DNA of 64,000 nt from Clostridia bacterium (GCA_017469265.1 JAFUGS010000020.1:23808-87807); one strand, 5' to 3'; shown: positions 52,879 to 62,573, counted from the first letter of the stretch. Numbers and translations: made by a program. The notes: a model not told the origin generated them from the letters alone.

Positions 52879-55476
52879 TTACAGTTTTCGCGCTTTCTCC
52901 CGCAGCAGAAAGAGCGTGTTGATCGCATCCATGGGGGTCAGGGCCATCACATCCAGCCGCTGCAGCTCATTGATAATCTCCGTTTTCTGGTAGTCAAACA
53001 AATCCACCTGTTCATTTTTTCTTTCTCCGACATCTTCTCCCAGAATATTCTGACCGATTTTGTTCTGGTTGATGTCGCTGACCTCCAGGCGGGCCTGAAT
53101 CTCATGCGCCCGAACAATGACCGGATGCGGTATCCCGGCCAGCCGGGCCACATGCACACCAAAGCTCTTGTCCGCGCCGCCCCGGACAATTTTCCGCAGA
53201 AAGATAACATCCTCCCCGTGTTCTTTGACCGAAATGCAGTAATTCTTTATGCCTTCCAGGTGTCCTTCCAGTTCCGACAGCTCATGGTAATGCGTGGCAA
53301 AAAGCGTTTTTGCGCCGATTTTCTCCCGGTCCGCGATATATTCCACCACCGCCCAGGCAATGGCCAGCCCGTCAAATGTGCTGGTACCCCTGCCGATTTC
53401 ATCCAGGATGATCAGCGAGCTGGCGGTGGCATTCCGCAGAATGTAGGCGGTTTCATTCATCTCCACCATGAAAGTGCTCTGTCCGCTGGCCAGGTCATCC
53501 GAAGCGCCAACCCGGGTGAATACCCGGTCGCAAATGGGCAGGTGCGCCTCTTTGGCCGGGACAAAGGAACCGATCTGCGCCATGAGGCAGATCAGCGCGA
53601 CCTGGCGCATATAGGTGCTTTTCCCGGCCATGTTGGGACCGGTAATGATCATCATCCGGTTTTCCGCCTGATCCAGCATGGTATCATTGGGGACAAAAGC
53701 CCCGTCGGGAAGCGTTGCCTCCACCACCGGATGACGTCCTTCCAGAATCCGCAGGCTGCCGTCCCCTGTCAGTTCCGGCCGGATATATCGGTTTTCCACG
53801 GCAACGCGGGCCAGGCTCTGGTACACATCCAGCAGTTTCACGGCAGTGCAGGTTCGCTGAATCCGCTCCATGCAGGCGCTGACCTGATCACGAATCTCAT
53901 TGAACAGCTGCAGCTCCAGCCTGACGCTCTGCTCCTGCGCGCCGACGATCTTCCGTTCCATCTCCTTCAGTTCCGGCGTCATATAGCGCTCCGCGTTGGC
54001 CAGGGTCTGCTTGCGGATATACCGGTCCGGCACCATGGACAGATAGCTTTTCGTGACCTCAATGTAGTATCCGAAAACCCGGTTGTACTGGACACGCAGG
54101 TTTTTGATGCCGGTGCTTTCCCGCTCCTGCTGTTCCAGGGCCAGGATCCACTGTTTCCCGCTGGTCTGGGCTTCCCGGTATTCATCCAGCAGGGCATTGT
54201 ACCCATCCCGGATGATACCGCCCTCCGTAATCGTCAGCGGTGCTTCCGGATGAATGGCCCGCGCCAGCAGGTCCGTCAGGTCCTCCAGGGGATCCAGCCC
54301 GTCCCGGATATCCAGCATTTCCCGGGATCGGGCGCCGCTCAGCAGATTCCGAAGGTTAGGCACCTTCCGCAGGCTGGCGCCAAGGGCCAGGCAGTCCCTG
54401 GCGGACAGGCTTCGATAGGCCACCTTGCTGAGCAGCCGCTCCAGGTCATAGACACCGGTCAGCTCCTCCTGCAACGCGGCGCGCAGTACCGGCTGCCCCG
54501 TCAGCTCTTCCACCGCGTCATGGCGGCGGAGAATCTGATCCCGGTCCAGCAGGGGCTGTTCAATCCAGCCGCGCAGCAGCCGTCCTCCCATGGCCGTCGC
54601 CGTACGGTCCAGCAGCGCCAGCAGCGTTCCTTTCTTTCCCTTCCCCCGGATGGATTCCGTCAGCTCCAGATTTCGCCGGGTGGAAGGATCCAGCAGCATG
54701 ACCTTGCCGGTGTCGTCAAAACGCAGGGTACGCAGATGCTCCAACGCGTTTTTCTGCGTCTCCCGCAGGTACCGCATGAGCGCGCCGGCCGCGCACAGCG
54801 CCGGGCGGTGCTCATCCAGTCCCAGTGGTGTCAGCGAGGACAGCTGAAAATGCTCACGCAGGGTTTCCTCCGCGGCTTTAGGCTGAAACCAGGTGGCCGG
54901 CTGACTGCCGCTCAAGGGCAGCTCCATCCCGGCCATCCTGCGCAGCCGGTCCGGATCATTGGTCAGAATCTCATGCGCCGCCAGGCGGCTGAGCTCCGGC
55001 CGAAGAGCGGGTTCCTCCGGCTCGGACACATAGAATTCACCGGTACTGACATCCGCGTAGGCCAGTCCGATCTCCCCGCCGGAGAGATAAACGCACAGCA
55101 GGAAATTGTTTGCCTTCTCTTCCAGCATCGCCGGATCCGTCAGGGTGCCGGCGGTAATGACGCGGATCACATCCCGGTCCACCAGGCCCTTGGCCAGCGC
55201 GGGATCCTCCAGCTGTTCACAAATGGCCAGCTTGTACCCTTTTTCCACCAGGCGCTGCACATAGGTGTTCAGGGCGTGGTAGGGTACGCCGCACATGGGC
55301 GCGCGTTCCTCCAGGCCGCAGTCCCGTCCGGTGAGGGTCAGTTCCAGCTCCCGGCTGGCCGTTTTGGCGTCGTCGAAAAACAGCTCATAAAAATCGCCCA
55401 GCCGGAAAAGGAGCAGGCAGTCCGGATACTGTTCATGAATCCGCAGATATTGCTGCATCATCGGAGATAAAGCCAT
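52879..55476 (-). CDS. mutS: DNA mismatch repair protein MutS
   Basis: 865 residues. N-terminal mismatch-binding domain (LLLFRLGDFYELFFDDAK; the FYE motif contacts the mismatch), connector, lever, clamp, and ATPase with Walker A GPNMAGKSTYMRQVAL near residue 615 and IILDEIGRGTSTFDGLAIAW. An 86-base gap separates it from mutL; no clear terminator was seen. The start lacks a strong ribosome site (GAGG eight bases before). Confidence 0.97.
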   Translation of the reverse strand: MALSPMMQQYLRIHEQYPDCLLLFRLGDFYELFFDDAKTASRELELTLTGRDCGLEERAPMCGVPYHALNTYVQRLVEKGYKLAICEQLEDPALAKGLVDRDVIRVITAGTLTDPAMLEEKANNFLLCVYLSGGEIGLAYADVSTGEFYVSEPEEPALRPELSRLAAHEILTNDPDRLRRMAGMELPLSGSQPATWFQPKAAEETLREHFQLSSLTPLGLDEHRPALCAAGALMRYLRETQKNALEHLRTLRFDDTGKVMLLDPSTRRNLELTESIRGKGKKGTLLALLDRTATAMGGRLLRGWIEQPLLDRDQILRRHDAVEELTGQPVLRAALQEELTGVYDLERLLSKVAYRSLSARDCLALGASLRKVPNLRNLLSGARSREMLDIRDGLDPLEDLTDLLARAIHPEAPLTITEGGIIRDGYNALLDEYREAQTSGKQWILALEQQERESTGIKNLRVQYNRVFGYYIEVTKSYLSMVPDRYIRKQTLANAERYMTPELKEMERKIVGAQEQSVRLELQLFNEIRDQVSACMERIQRTCTAVKLLDVYQSLARVAVENRYIRPELTGDGSLRILEGRHPVVEATLPDGAFVPNDTMLDQAENRMMIITGPNMAGKSTYMRQVALICLMAQIGSFVPAKEAHLPICDRVFTRVGASDDLASGQSTFMVEMNETAYILRNATASSLIILDEIGRGTSTFDGLAIAWAVVEYIADREKIGAKTLFATHYHELSELEGHLEGIKNYCISVKEHGEDVIFLRKIVRGGADKSFGVHVARLAGIPHPVIVRAHEIQARLEVSDINQNKIGQNILGEDVGERKNEQVDLFDYQKTEIINELQRLDVMALTPMDAINTLFLLREKARKL

Positions 55477-55564
55477 GGTTCGCCTCGCTTATTCAATGGT
55501 TCTCCGCCGGCGGATAGCTTTCCGGGCTTCGCGCGCGGAGCGTAGACGCTGATCCGGATCCAGG

Positions 55565-55969
55565 TCAGCCGCAGCCGTTACAGCCATCGCAGCTGCCAGA
55601 GCAGCCGGGGGCTACGTCATCCTCCCGAACCTCGCCCGTGATCACCAGGCGCAGGACGCGGTTGACATTCTCCATCATGGTGGAAAACGCCTTGCGGCCC
55701 GCCTTCAGCGCCGCCACCTTTTCATTGGCGTTCATCACCTTTTCCGCCTCAGCCATCTCCGCGTTGGCCTGACGCAGCGCTGAGGGATCCATTCCCTTCT
55801 CCATCAGCAGTGCTTCCACGCGCTGCCGCTTTTTCATCAGATCATTTACCGCTTTCTCTGCGGCGGGATCCTGCTGCACCGCCTCTTCCAGCTCCTTCAT
55901 CCGCAGGTAAACATCACTGGCCACGATCGCGTCAGCCAGCTCCTGGGCCTTCTGCATCACTGTACGCAT
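55565..55969 (-). CDS. YlbF/YmcA-family protein with cysteine-rich tail
   Basis: 134 residues. The helical YlbF/YmcA core (AQELADAIVASDVYLRMKELEEAVQQDP, AVNDLMKKRQRVEALL) is followed by GEVREDDVAPGCSGSCDGCNGCG, with Cys123, 127, 130 and 133. Related Bacillus proteins (RicA/RicF) form a complex reported to carry [4Fe-4S] clusters and affect RNA processing and competence, and ymcA lies beside miaB there too. The tail may be such a cluster ligand; this is inferred. Lies seven bases after miaB. Confidence 0.85.
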   Translation of the reverse strand: MRTVMQKAQELADAIVASDVYLRMKELEEAVQQDPAAEKAVNDLMKKRQRVEALLMEKGMDPSALRQANAEMAEAEKVMNANEKVAALKAGRKAFSTMMENVNRVLRLVITGEVREDDVAPGCSGSCDGCNGCG

Positions 55970-55976
55970 GTTTTGA

Positions 55977-57380
55977 TCAAATCCTTTCTGCCATCAGGGT
56001 ATTATTCTTCACGCCGGTCACACGGCAGGGCACAATCCGCCCCACATCCGTCAGCGTGCCCGGCATGGTGATGGATACGCCATGCCTCCCCTTGCCGGAA
56101 ACGGCCTTGTCGCTGCGGCGGCTCAGCCCTTCCACCAGAACCTCTTCCTTCATCCCCAGAAAGCGCTGAAGCGTTTCCTGTTGCAGGGATTCCTGGAGGG
56201 CGATCAACCGCTGAATCCGGTCTCCTGACACCGCTTCAGGAACCTGCTCCGGCAGGCGCGCCGCGCGGGTTCCCTCACGGGGGGAGTAAATGAAAGTAAA
56301 CGCACTGTCATACCGGACCTCGGAAACCAGGGTCATCGTGTCCTGAAACTGCTCCTCCGTCTCTCCCGGGAAGCCGACGATGATGTCCGTGCTCAGCCCA
56401 ATGCCGGGTACCGCTGCCCGCAGCGCCCTTACCCGGGACAGGTACTGTTCCCGGGTGTAATGCCGGTTCATCTGGTAAAGTATTTCATCATTTCCGCTTT
56501 GTACAGGCAGATGGAACTGCGGCAGGATATGCTCGCTGCCCGCCAGGGTTTCAATCAGCGCATCGCTCAGATCCTTTGGATGGCTGGTAATGAACCGAAG
56601 GCGGGGCACGCCCAGCCCGTCCAGCCGCTTCAGCAGCTGCGCGAAGGAGCAGGGCTGTTCAAGCCCTTTGCCGTAGCTGTTCACATTCTGCCCCAGCAGC
56701 ATGATTTCCTTGACCCCTGCTTCCAGCAGGTTTTCCGCCTCTCGCAGGATGTCCTCCGGTTCCCGGCTGCGTTCCCGTCCGCGTACATAGGGCACGATGC
56801 AGAAGGAGCAGAAATTGTCGCAGCCGTACATGATCGTCAGATAGGCGGAATCGGCGCGGAGCCGCCGGACCGGCAGATCCTCGGCAATGACATCCTGCTG
56901 CGAAACCCGGACCAGCGTGCGGTCACTGTTCAGCGCCTGCAGCATCAGCTCGGGAAACAGATGCAGATTGGCCGTGCCGAAGGCCAGATCGATGAAGGGA
57001 TACTGCTTCAGAATTTTCTCAGCCATGCCCGGCTGCTGAATCATGCATCCGCAGACCGCGATCATCAGGCGCGGCCGGGTTTTCCGGACCTCTTTCAGCC
57101 AGGTCACGTTTCCCAGGGCCCTGCGCTCCGCGTTATCCCGGACGCAGCAGGTGTTGAAAATGACGAAGTCCGCCTCCTCCCGGGAAGGCGCAGGGGTAAT
57201 GCCCATCTGCTCCAGCATTCCGGCAATTTTCTCGGAATCATGCGCGTTCATCTGGCAGCCATAGGTAACCACGTAGTAAGTCTCCGGCCGCTGGGGCAGC
57301 GCGCGGATCTCCTCCATAAAGGATTGCTGGCGGGCCTGCTCCGCCTCGGAAACATGGATCGGCGTGCGTTCCATTGACAA
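55977..57380 (-). CDS. miaB: tRNA-2-methylthio-N6-dimethylallyladenosine synthase
   Basis: 467 residues. MiaB adds methylthio to the A37 made by MiaA. N-terminal cluster domain with TYGCQMNAHDSE, FNTCCVRDNAE and AVCGCM, radical SAM motif CDNFCSFCIVPYVRGRERS, and a C-terminal TRAM domain (EEVLVEGLSRRS). The start is TTG at 57380 with GAGGTG ahead; an ATG at 57374 is also possible. Confidence 0.94.
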   Translation of the reverse strand: MSMERTPIHVSEAEQARQQSFMEEIRALPQRPETYYVVTYGCQMNAHDSEKIAGMLEQMGITPAPSREEADFVIFNTCCVRDNAERRALGNVTWLKEVRKTRPRLMIAVCGCMIQQPGMAEKILKQYPFIDLAFGTANLHLFPELMLQALNSDRTLVRVSQQDVIAEDLPVRRLRADSAYLTIMYGCDNFCSFCIVPYVRGRERSREPEDILREAENLLEAGVKEIMLLGQNVNSYGKGLEQPCSFAQLLKRLDGLGVPRLRFITSHPKDLSDALIETLAGSEHILPQFHLPVQSGNDEILYQMNRHYTREQYLSRVRALRAAVPGIGLSTDIIVGFPGETEEQFQDTMTLVSEVRYDSAFTFIYSPREGTRAARLPEQVPEAVSGDRIQRLIALQESLQQETLQRFLGMKEEVLVEGLSRRSDKAVSGKGRHGVSITMPGTLTDVGRIVPCRVTGVKNNTLMAERI

Positions 57381-57440
57381 TCATGCACCTCTTTTTTCGT
57401 TTTGAAGGTTCCGCCGGCACACGCCGGCGGGAAAATGGTT

Positions 57441-58475
57441 TTATGTCTCCGGCGGATCCGCAGTCCGCAGGACAGGGCGGGTCCGCCTGCGGGTCATCTC
57501 CATCAGCCCCAGCCGGGTAAACCCGTGGATCACGGTTTTGATCCGGTCCCGCTGAAAGGCCGCTGCCAGCGTCTGTTCCACCTGAATCCGGTCTTCCTCT
57601 TCGGCCATGTCGATCAGATCCAGCACCAGGATGCCGGACAGATTCCGCAGCCTGGTTTGAATCATGATCTCCTGACAGGCTTCCAGATTCGTCCGCAGCG
57701 CCGTAGCCCGCCGGTCCGCCGTGGACGCGTCCGATGCACTGTTGACATCGATTACCGTAAGCGCCTCACAGGGATCAATGACAATGTTGCCGCCATGGGG
57801 CAGCCGAATCTGTCGGTTCCGGGCTTCCCGCAGCTGGTGCAGGAGGCCGGACGGCAGATCCTGATTCCGCAGGATTTCGTTCACGCCCCGGGGCAGGTAA
57901 TCACGCAGGAGTTCCTGCGCCGGACCCTCCTCCGGAATCTTTCCTTCCCTTATCCCGCGCCATACGTCCATCAGATGTCGAAACTCCGCGTCCAGTTCGT
58001 CCCTCTCCGCGTTTGCCGCCGCCTCCCGCATCACAAGACCGGTCTCTCCCCCTGCCAGTGCTTCTCCCACATGGCGCAGCCGTTCCCGTGTTCCGGGATC
58101 CGTAAACCGCGCGCTGATGCCGATATGCCGGTTCATCGGCATCAGCAGCATATAGGTTCCCGGGATCGTCAGATCCCGGGACAGATAGGCCCCTTTTCCG
58201 TCATGCTCCTCCTTCCGGATCTGAACCGGAATCCGATCCCCGGACCGCAGGGATCCGCCCAGAAAGGTCTGGCTGTTTTCCTTCATCGGCAGGAAGGCTG
58301 CCTTTTTTCTTCCAATATCCACGAAAGCCGCGTCCAGCGCCGGCATCATCCGTTCCACCCGGCCCAGGACAATCCGGCCGGTCTGATCCGTCTTTTCCAG
58401 TGGAATGTATTCCACCAGGCGATCGTCTTCCGCCACCGCGCAGCAGCTTTCATTCAGGTACAGCCTTCGTTCCAT
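57441..58475 (-). CDS. RNase E/G-family protein lacking zinc link and small domain
   Basis: 344 residues against 480-500 for RNase G. The S1 region (GRIVLGRVERMMPALDAAFVDIG) and both catalytic aspartates are present: Asp243 in TVIDVNSAS and Asp286 in LVLDLIDM. The protein ends soon after LMEMTRRRTRPVLR, where other members go on to a CPxC zinc link and small domain. Start at 58475 has GGAGAAG eight bases ahead; GTG at 58481 is possible. Overlaps DUF2344. Activity as monomer or dimer is uncertain. Confidence 0.85.
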   Translation of the reverse strand: MERRLYLNESCCAVAEDDRLVEYIPLEKTDQTGRIVLGRVERMMPALDAAFVDIGRKKAAFLPMKENSQTFLGGSLRSGDRIPVQIRKEEHDGKGAYLSRDLTIPGTYMLLMPMNRHIGISARFTDPGTRERLRHVGEALAGGETGLVMREAAANAERDELDAEFRHLMDVWRGIREGKIPEEGPAQELLRDYLPRGVNEILRNQDLPSGLLHQLREARNRQIRLPHGGNIVIDPCEALTVIDVNSASDASTADRRATALRTNLEACQEIMIQTRLRNLSGILVLDLIDMAEEEDRIQVEQTLAAAFQRDRIKTVIHGFTRLGLMEMTRRRTRPVLRTADPPET

Positions 58476-58477
58476 GC

Positions 58478-59158
58478 TCACAGCTTCTCCAGCGGGATGA
58501 AGACACCCGCGTCGTTTTCTCCCAGCAGTGAGGTACGGACCACCAGCAGACGTACCTCCTCTTCTTCCGGGATTCCTGCCTCCCGTCTCAGCGCTTCCAG
58601 CAGCATGGGCGGCTTGCAGGCTTCCCGCTCTGTCAGCGCCATCGTGGCGTAAACCACGGATCCTTCTCCCCTCAGCGCATAGATCCAGGGCTTAATGTCG
58701 CATTCCTTCAGGCCGGATTTGGTCTTCCGAACCGCCGGTACGGTTTCCCGCTTCATGAGGACCGGAATGGCTGCGATCAGTTTCTCCGCCTGCTCCGCGT
58801 CCCGGAAACGCAGCTCGTACATGGCTGCTTTCAGGCTGGCCGTCAGCGCCGGGTGGCGGTCCTCCACGCGTCTTGCTTCCTGCAGCCGCAGCTCCGGCGG
58901 CATGGCCCGGTTCATGCATGTGAGGAATTCCGTCTCCGTCACCTCCCGGGCCATGGTAACGTCCATAATCTCTCTCAGGCCACAGGCACCCGTGCTCAGG
59001 GCCGAAGCAAAAGCAACCAGGATATGGGGATTGAAACCGTTGGAATACGCCACGGGAAGGCCGCTGCGCCGCAGCCCCCGCTGCACGGCCCGCTGGATAT
59101 CCAGGTGCCCGATATGGCGGATCCGTTCGCCTTTTTCAAATACGCCAAGCATCCGCAT
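58478..59158 (-). CDS. DUF2344 (radical SAM-linked) protein
   Basis: 226 residues. It belongs to the family found next to B12-binding radical SAM proteins: RIRHIGHLDIQRAVQRGLRRSGLPVAYSNGFNPH and LSTGACGLREIMDV. The start overlaps the stop of its partner by one base. In many Clostridia the order is B12 radical SAM, DUF2344, rne/rng, then rplU; the first three are kept. Function unknown. Confidence 0.9.
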   Translation of the reverse strand: MRMLGVFEKGERIRHIGHLDIQRAVQRGLRRSGLPVAYSNGFNPHILVAFASALSTGACGLREIMDVTMAREVTETEFLTCMNRAMPPELRLQEARRVEDRHPALTASLKAAMYELRFRDAEQAEKLIAAIPVLMKRETVPAVRKTKSGLKECDIKPWIYALRGEGSVVYATMALTEREACKPPMLLEALRREAGIPEEEEVRLLVVRTSLLGENDAGVFIPLEKL

Positions 59159-61095
59159 CAGGCATTCCTCCCTTCCGCTTGATCCTCCTCCGGTTTCTCC
59201 GCTGGTTCATAGGGAAGCAGGGAGGGAGACGGCGCCTGGTTCCGCTTCGGATCCGCGTAGGCGCACAGGCCCGGAAAGCGCTGAATTCCGCATCCGTTGC
59301 AGCCCTGCCGGCAGTCCCGCGTGATTTCCGCGCGGTCACTCTTTTCCTTTTCCCGCCAAAGGTAAGCCTTGGTCACGCCGCAGTCCAGAAAATCCCAGGG
59401 AAAGAGCTCGTCCTTCGCCCGCACACGGTTGGCGTAAAAAGCCGGGTCCAGCCCGCAGTCCGCGAAGGCGGCCATCCATTCATCAAACTTAAACTGATCC
59501 GACCAGCCATCCAGGATGCATCCGCGCTCGTAGGCGCGCTTCAGGACCCGTCCGATCCGCCGGTCGCCTCGGGAGAAACAGGCCTCCAGGTAGCTGAGAT
59601 GCGGGGCGTGCCAGTTGAAGTTAACCCCTTTGATTTTTAAAACTTCCCGCAGATGTTCCTGCTTTTCATTGATAACAGGAATGGTATCTTGCGCCGCCCA
59701 CTGGAAGGGCGTATGGGGCTTGGGCACGAATGTGCTGCAGCTGACGGTTACCCGCAGGCCTTTGGCCCGTGTGGCTTTGGGCACCTTGAAGTATTCCCCA
59801 ACCACTTTCTGGGCCAGGTCGGCGATGCCATCCAGATCCTCCGTTGTTTCCGTGGGCAGTCCATCCATGAAGTACAGCTTGATGCTGCTCCATCCGCCTT
59901 CGAAGGCGTCCCGGGCCTTTTCGATCAGATCCTCCTCCGTGACGCCCTTATTGATCACGTCCCGCAGGCGCTGGGTACCCGCTTCTGGCGCAAAGGTCAG
60001 GCTGCTTTTTTTTACCTGCTGCGTCTCCTCCAGGCTTTCCTTCAGCACGCTGTCAATTCGCAGGCTGGGCAGGGAGATGGAAACCCGCTTATCCTTCATC
60101 CGGCGCATCAGTTCCCGGATCAGCTCCGGCAGGCAGCTGTAATCGCCAGAGGAAAGGCTGGACAGGGAGATTTCCTCATACCCTGTACTCTCTACCAGCG
60201 CTTCCGCCTGGCGCACCAGGGTTTCCAGGCTCCGCTCCCGCACCGGGCGGTACAGCATTCCCGCCTGGCAGAATCGGCATCCCCGGGTGCACCCGCGCAT
60301 GATTTCCAGTGTAATCCTGTCAAAAACCACTTCCGTATAGGGTACCGCCGTCCGGGTGGGAAAATAGGCCTGGTCAAAATTATCCACGTAGCGTTTCATC
60401 ACCCTGGCCGGCGCTTCCGGACAGTTGGGACGAAAAGACTTCAGCGTCCCGTCCTCGTTGTATTCCGCGTCGTAGAGGGAAGGGACGTAAACCCCTTCCA
60501 CCTGGGCCAGGCGCTTCAGGCATTCCTCCCGGGTCCATCCCTGCTCCTTCCGGTCCAGAATCACCCGGTTCAGTTCCAGCATGACCTCCTCGCCCGCGCC
60601 GATCATGAACGCGTCGATAAAGTCGGAAATCGGCTCAGGATTGGATGCGCAGCCTCCGCCCGCGACAACGATGGGGTCTGATTCTCCCCGATCCCGCCTT
60701 TCCAGGGGCACGCCGCCCATCTCCAGCATCGCCAGTACATTGCTGTAGCTCATTTCGTACATGAGAGTAAAGCCGATTACGTCGAACTCCTTCAGTGGGC
60801 GGCGGCTTTCCAGGCTGAACAGAGGTACCTGCTGGGCTTTCATCCCCTCCATCATGTCGACCCAGGGCATGAAGCAACGCTCGCACAGGCTCCAGGACTG
60901 GTCGTTGATGAGCCCGGTCAGAATCTTCATGCCCAGATGGCTCATCCCCACCTCGTATGTATCCGGGAAACAGAAGACGAAATGCAGCGGAGCCTCGTCC
61001 CATCCCTTCACCTGCGTGTTCATCTCCCCGCCGGTATATCGGGGCGCTTTCTGAACCTTCTCCAGCAGGGATTCAATCCGATCGTTCATATTCAT
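59158..61095 (-). CDS. B12-binding-domain radical SAM protein (TIGR03960 type)
   Basis: 645 residues. N-terminal part resembles a cobalamin-binding domain (MSHLGMKILTGLINDQ and LMYEMSYSNVLAMLEMGGVPLE), then the radical SAM motif RGCTRGCRFCQAGMLYRPVRERS, and a C-terminal CRQGCNGCGI cysteine group. The family is likely an RNA or protein methylthiolation or methyl-transfer type enzyme, but the substrate is unknown. The ATG overlaps the scpB stop by four bases. Confidence 0.9.
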   Translation of the reverse strand: MNMNDRIESLLEKVQKAPRYTGGEMNTQVKGWDEAPLHFVFCFPDTYEVGMSHLGMKILTGLINDQSWSLCERCFMPWVDMMEGMKAQQVPLFSLESRRPLKEFDVIGFTLMYEMSYSNVLAMLEMGGVPLERRDRGESDPIVVAGGGCASNPEPISDFIDAFMIGAGEEVMLELNRVILDRKEQGWTREECLKRLAQVEGVYVPSLYDAEYNEDGTLKSFRPNCPEAPARVMKRYVDNFDQAYFPTRTAVPYTEVVFDRITLEIMRGCTRGCRFCQAGMLYRPVRERSLETLVRQAEALVESTGYEEISLSSLSSGDYSCLPELIRELMRRMKDKRVSISLPSLRIDSVLKESLEETQQVKKSSLTFAPEAGTQRLRDVINKGVTEEDLIEKARDAFEGGWSSIKLYFMDGLPTETTEDLDGIADLAQKVVGEYFKVPKATRAKGLRVTVSCSTFVPKPHTPFQWAAQDTIPVINEKQEHLREVLKIKGVNFNWHAPHLSYLEACFSRGDRRIGRVLKRAYERGCILDGWSDQFKFDEWMAAFADCGLDPAFYANRVRAKDELFPWDFLDCGVTKAYLWREKEKSDRAEITRDCRQGCNGCGIQRFPGLCAYADPKRNQAPSPSLLPYEPAEKPEEDQAEGRNA

Positions 61096-61643
61096 GGAAT
61101 CAGTTCCTCGTGTGCTTCTTCATTCATTTCCGTTTCCGTCTCCGGCAGCGGCGGCAGATCCTCCAGACTTTCGATGCCGAAGCGGCTGAGAAATTCGTCG
61201 GTCGTACCGAAAAGGATCGGCCGTCCGATTGTTTCCTTTCGCCCCACCTCCTGGATCAGTCCACGGGAGGTCAGGCTCTGCAGGCTGTAGTCGCATTTCA
61301 CGCCGCGGATCTGCTCCACCTCGGCCCGTGTCACGGGCTGCCTGTACGCCACCACGGCAAGGGTTTCCATCGCGGCCTGGGAAAGGCTCTGTTTCTGAAC
61401 CGGCTGCAGCAGCCGGACCACGTCCTCCGCATAGAGGGAGCGGGTTGCCAGCTGCACCTTGCTGCCGAAGCGTTTCAGCGTGAATCCCCGCTGCTGGTAG
61501 TCATATTCGCTTTCCAGCTCTTTCAGCTGTTTTTGCACCGCTTTTTCCTCTAAGCCCAGCGCCCTGGCGAGATCCCGGATCTCCACCGCGTCTCCGGCCA
61601 CGAAGAGGATGGCCTCAATGCGTCCCTTTTCGTTTCCTTCCAA
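61092..61643 (-). CDS. scpB: segregation and condensation protein B
   Basis: 183 residues. Two winged-helix domains (ARALGLEEKAVQKQLKELESEY and SLSQAAMETLAVVAYRQPVTRAEVEQIRGV) followed by a DYSLQSLTSRGLIQEVGRKETIGRP segment. ScpB joins ScpA on the SMC ring. The start is TTG at 61643 with GGAAGG 11-14 bases ahead. Confidence 0.94.
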   Translation of the reverse strand: MEGNEKGRIEAILFVAGDAVEIRDLARALGLEEKAVQKQLKELESEYDYQQRGFTLKRFGSKVQLATRSLYAEDVVRLLQPVQKQSLSQAAMETLAVVAYRQPVTRAEVEQIRGVKCDYSLQSLTSRGLIQEVGRKETIGRPILFGTTDEFLSRFGIESLEDLPPLPETETEMNEEAHEELIP

Positions 61644-61663
61644 CGGTTCTGTCCACCCTTCCT

Positions 61664-62554
61664 TCAGTTTGCGTCTTTCCGGTCCGCGCTGCCATCCGCG
61701 GCGTCTTCTTCCATCGGAAGCGCCGCTTCCAAGTCCTCCGGAGTTCCGTCCGTTGTCTCTTCGGTTTTCCGTTTCCGCGGGCCTCGTTTCCCGGCAGGCG
61801 GTTCCTCCTGGAAGGGCACGAATGGCGCCCGTCCGGACAGCAGGTAGATTTCTCCGTAGACTCCGGTCTGTTCCGCGTGCATATGCCCCAGCTTCAGCAG
61901 CTCCAGCAGCGCGAGAAAAAAGGTCGTAACCTCTTCCCGGGTCGGTGCCTGGGAAAACGCTTCCTCGAAGCGCATACGCTTTTTCCGGCGGATGGTCTTC
62001 AGCAGGGACAGCATGCAGTTTTCCACGGTGTGCTGATCCCGATGGATATCCCGAGGCGCGTAATGGTTCGGCGCATCCTCGGCGGTTTCCGGTTTCCGGG
62101 CCAGGATGCGCATCAGCGCTTCCGTCAGTCCGTTCAGCGTCAGCCCCGTCAGCTCAACCTCCTGAGGTGGAAGCGGGTACTCCTCCGGCAGCTTGGTAAA
62201 AATATGCCTGGCTGCCTCCTCGAAATCCCGCAGGCTCTCCACGCTCTCCTTGTATCGTTTATACTCTTCCAGGCGGCGGATCAGTTCCGCCTCAGGGTCT
62301 TCCTCGCCCTCCTCAGGTGCGGGTGGGCGCGGCAGCATGGCTCTGCTTTTGATTTCCACCAGCGTGGCCGCCATGACCAGGAAATCACTGGCCTCGTCCA
62401 TATTCAGATCCGGCGCGGACCGAACCACGTCCAGATACTGATCCGTAATGTCGCTGACAAAAATTTCCCGGATGTCGATCTGCGCCTTGCCGATGAGGGT
62501 CAGCAGCAGATCCAGCGGTCCGTCGAAATCCTTCAGCCGAAATGTCATCGTCAT
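61664..62554 (-). CDS. scpA: segregation and condensation protein A
   Basis: 296 residues. Kleisin subunit: FDGPLDLLLTLIGKAQIDIREIFVSDITDQYLDVV at the start and the C-terminal winged helix with VTTFFLALLELLKLG. A Lys/Arg and acidic tail of about 50 residues (KRGPRKRKTEETTDGT region) goes beyond the usual end. Lies 20 bases before scpB. Confidence 0.94.
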   Translation of the reverse strand: MTMTFRLKDFDGPLDLLLTLIGKAQIDIREIFVSDITDQYLDVVRSAPDLNMDEASDFLVMAATLVEIKSRAMLPRPPAPEEGEEDPEAELIRRLEEYKRYKESVESLRDFEEAARHIFTKLPEEYPLPPQEVELTGLTLNGLTEALMRILARKPETAEDAPNHYAPRDIHRDQHTVENCMLSLLKTIRRKKRMRFEEAFSQAPTREEVTTFFLALLELLKLGHMHAEQTGVYGEIYLLSGRAPFVPFQEEPPAGKRGPRKRKTEETTDGTPEDLEAALPMEEDAADGSADRKDAN

Positions 62555-62573
62555 GGCAGGTAAAAGCCTCGGT

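Noticed and set aside
53104-55470. 788-residue open frame opposite mutS
   Set aside because: Antisense mirror of mutS; no domain or start signal.
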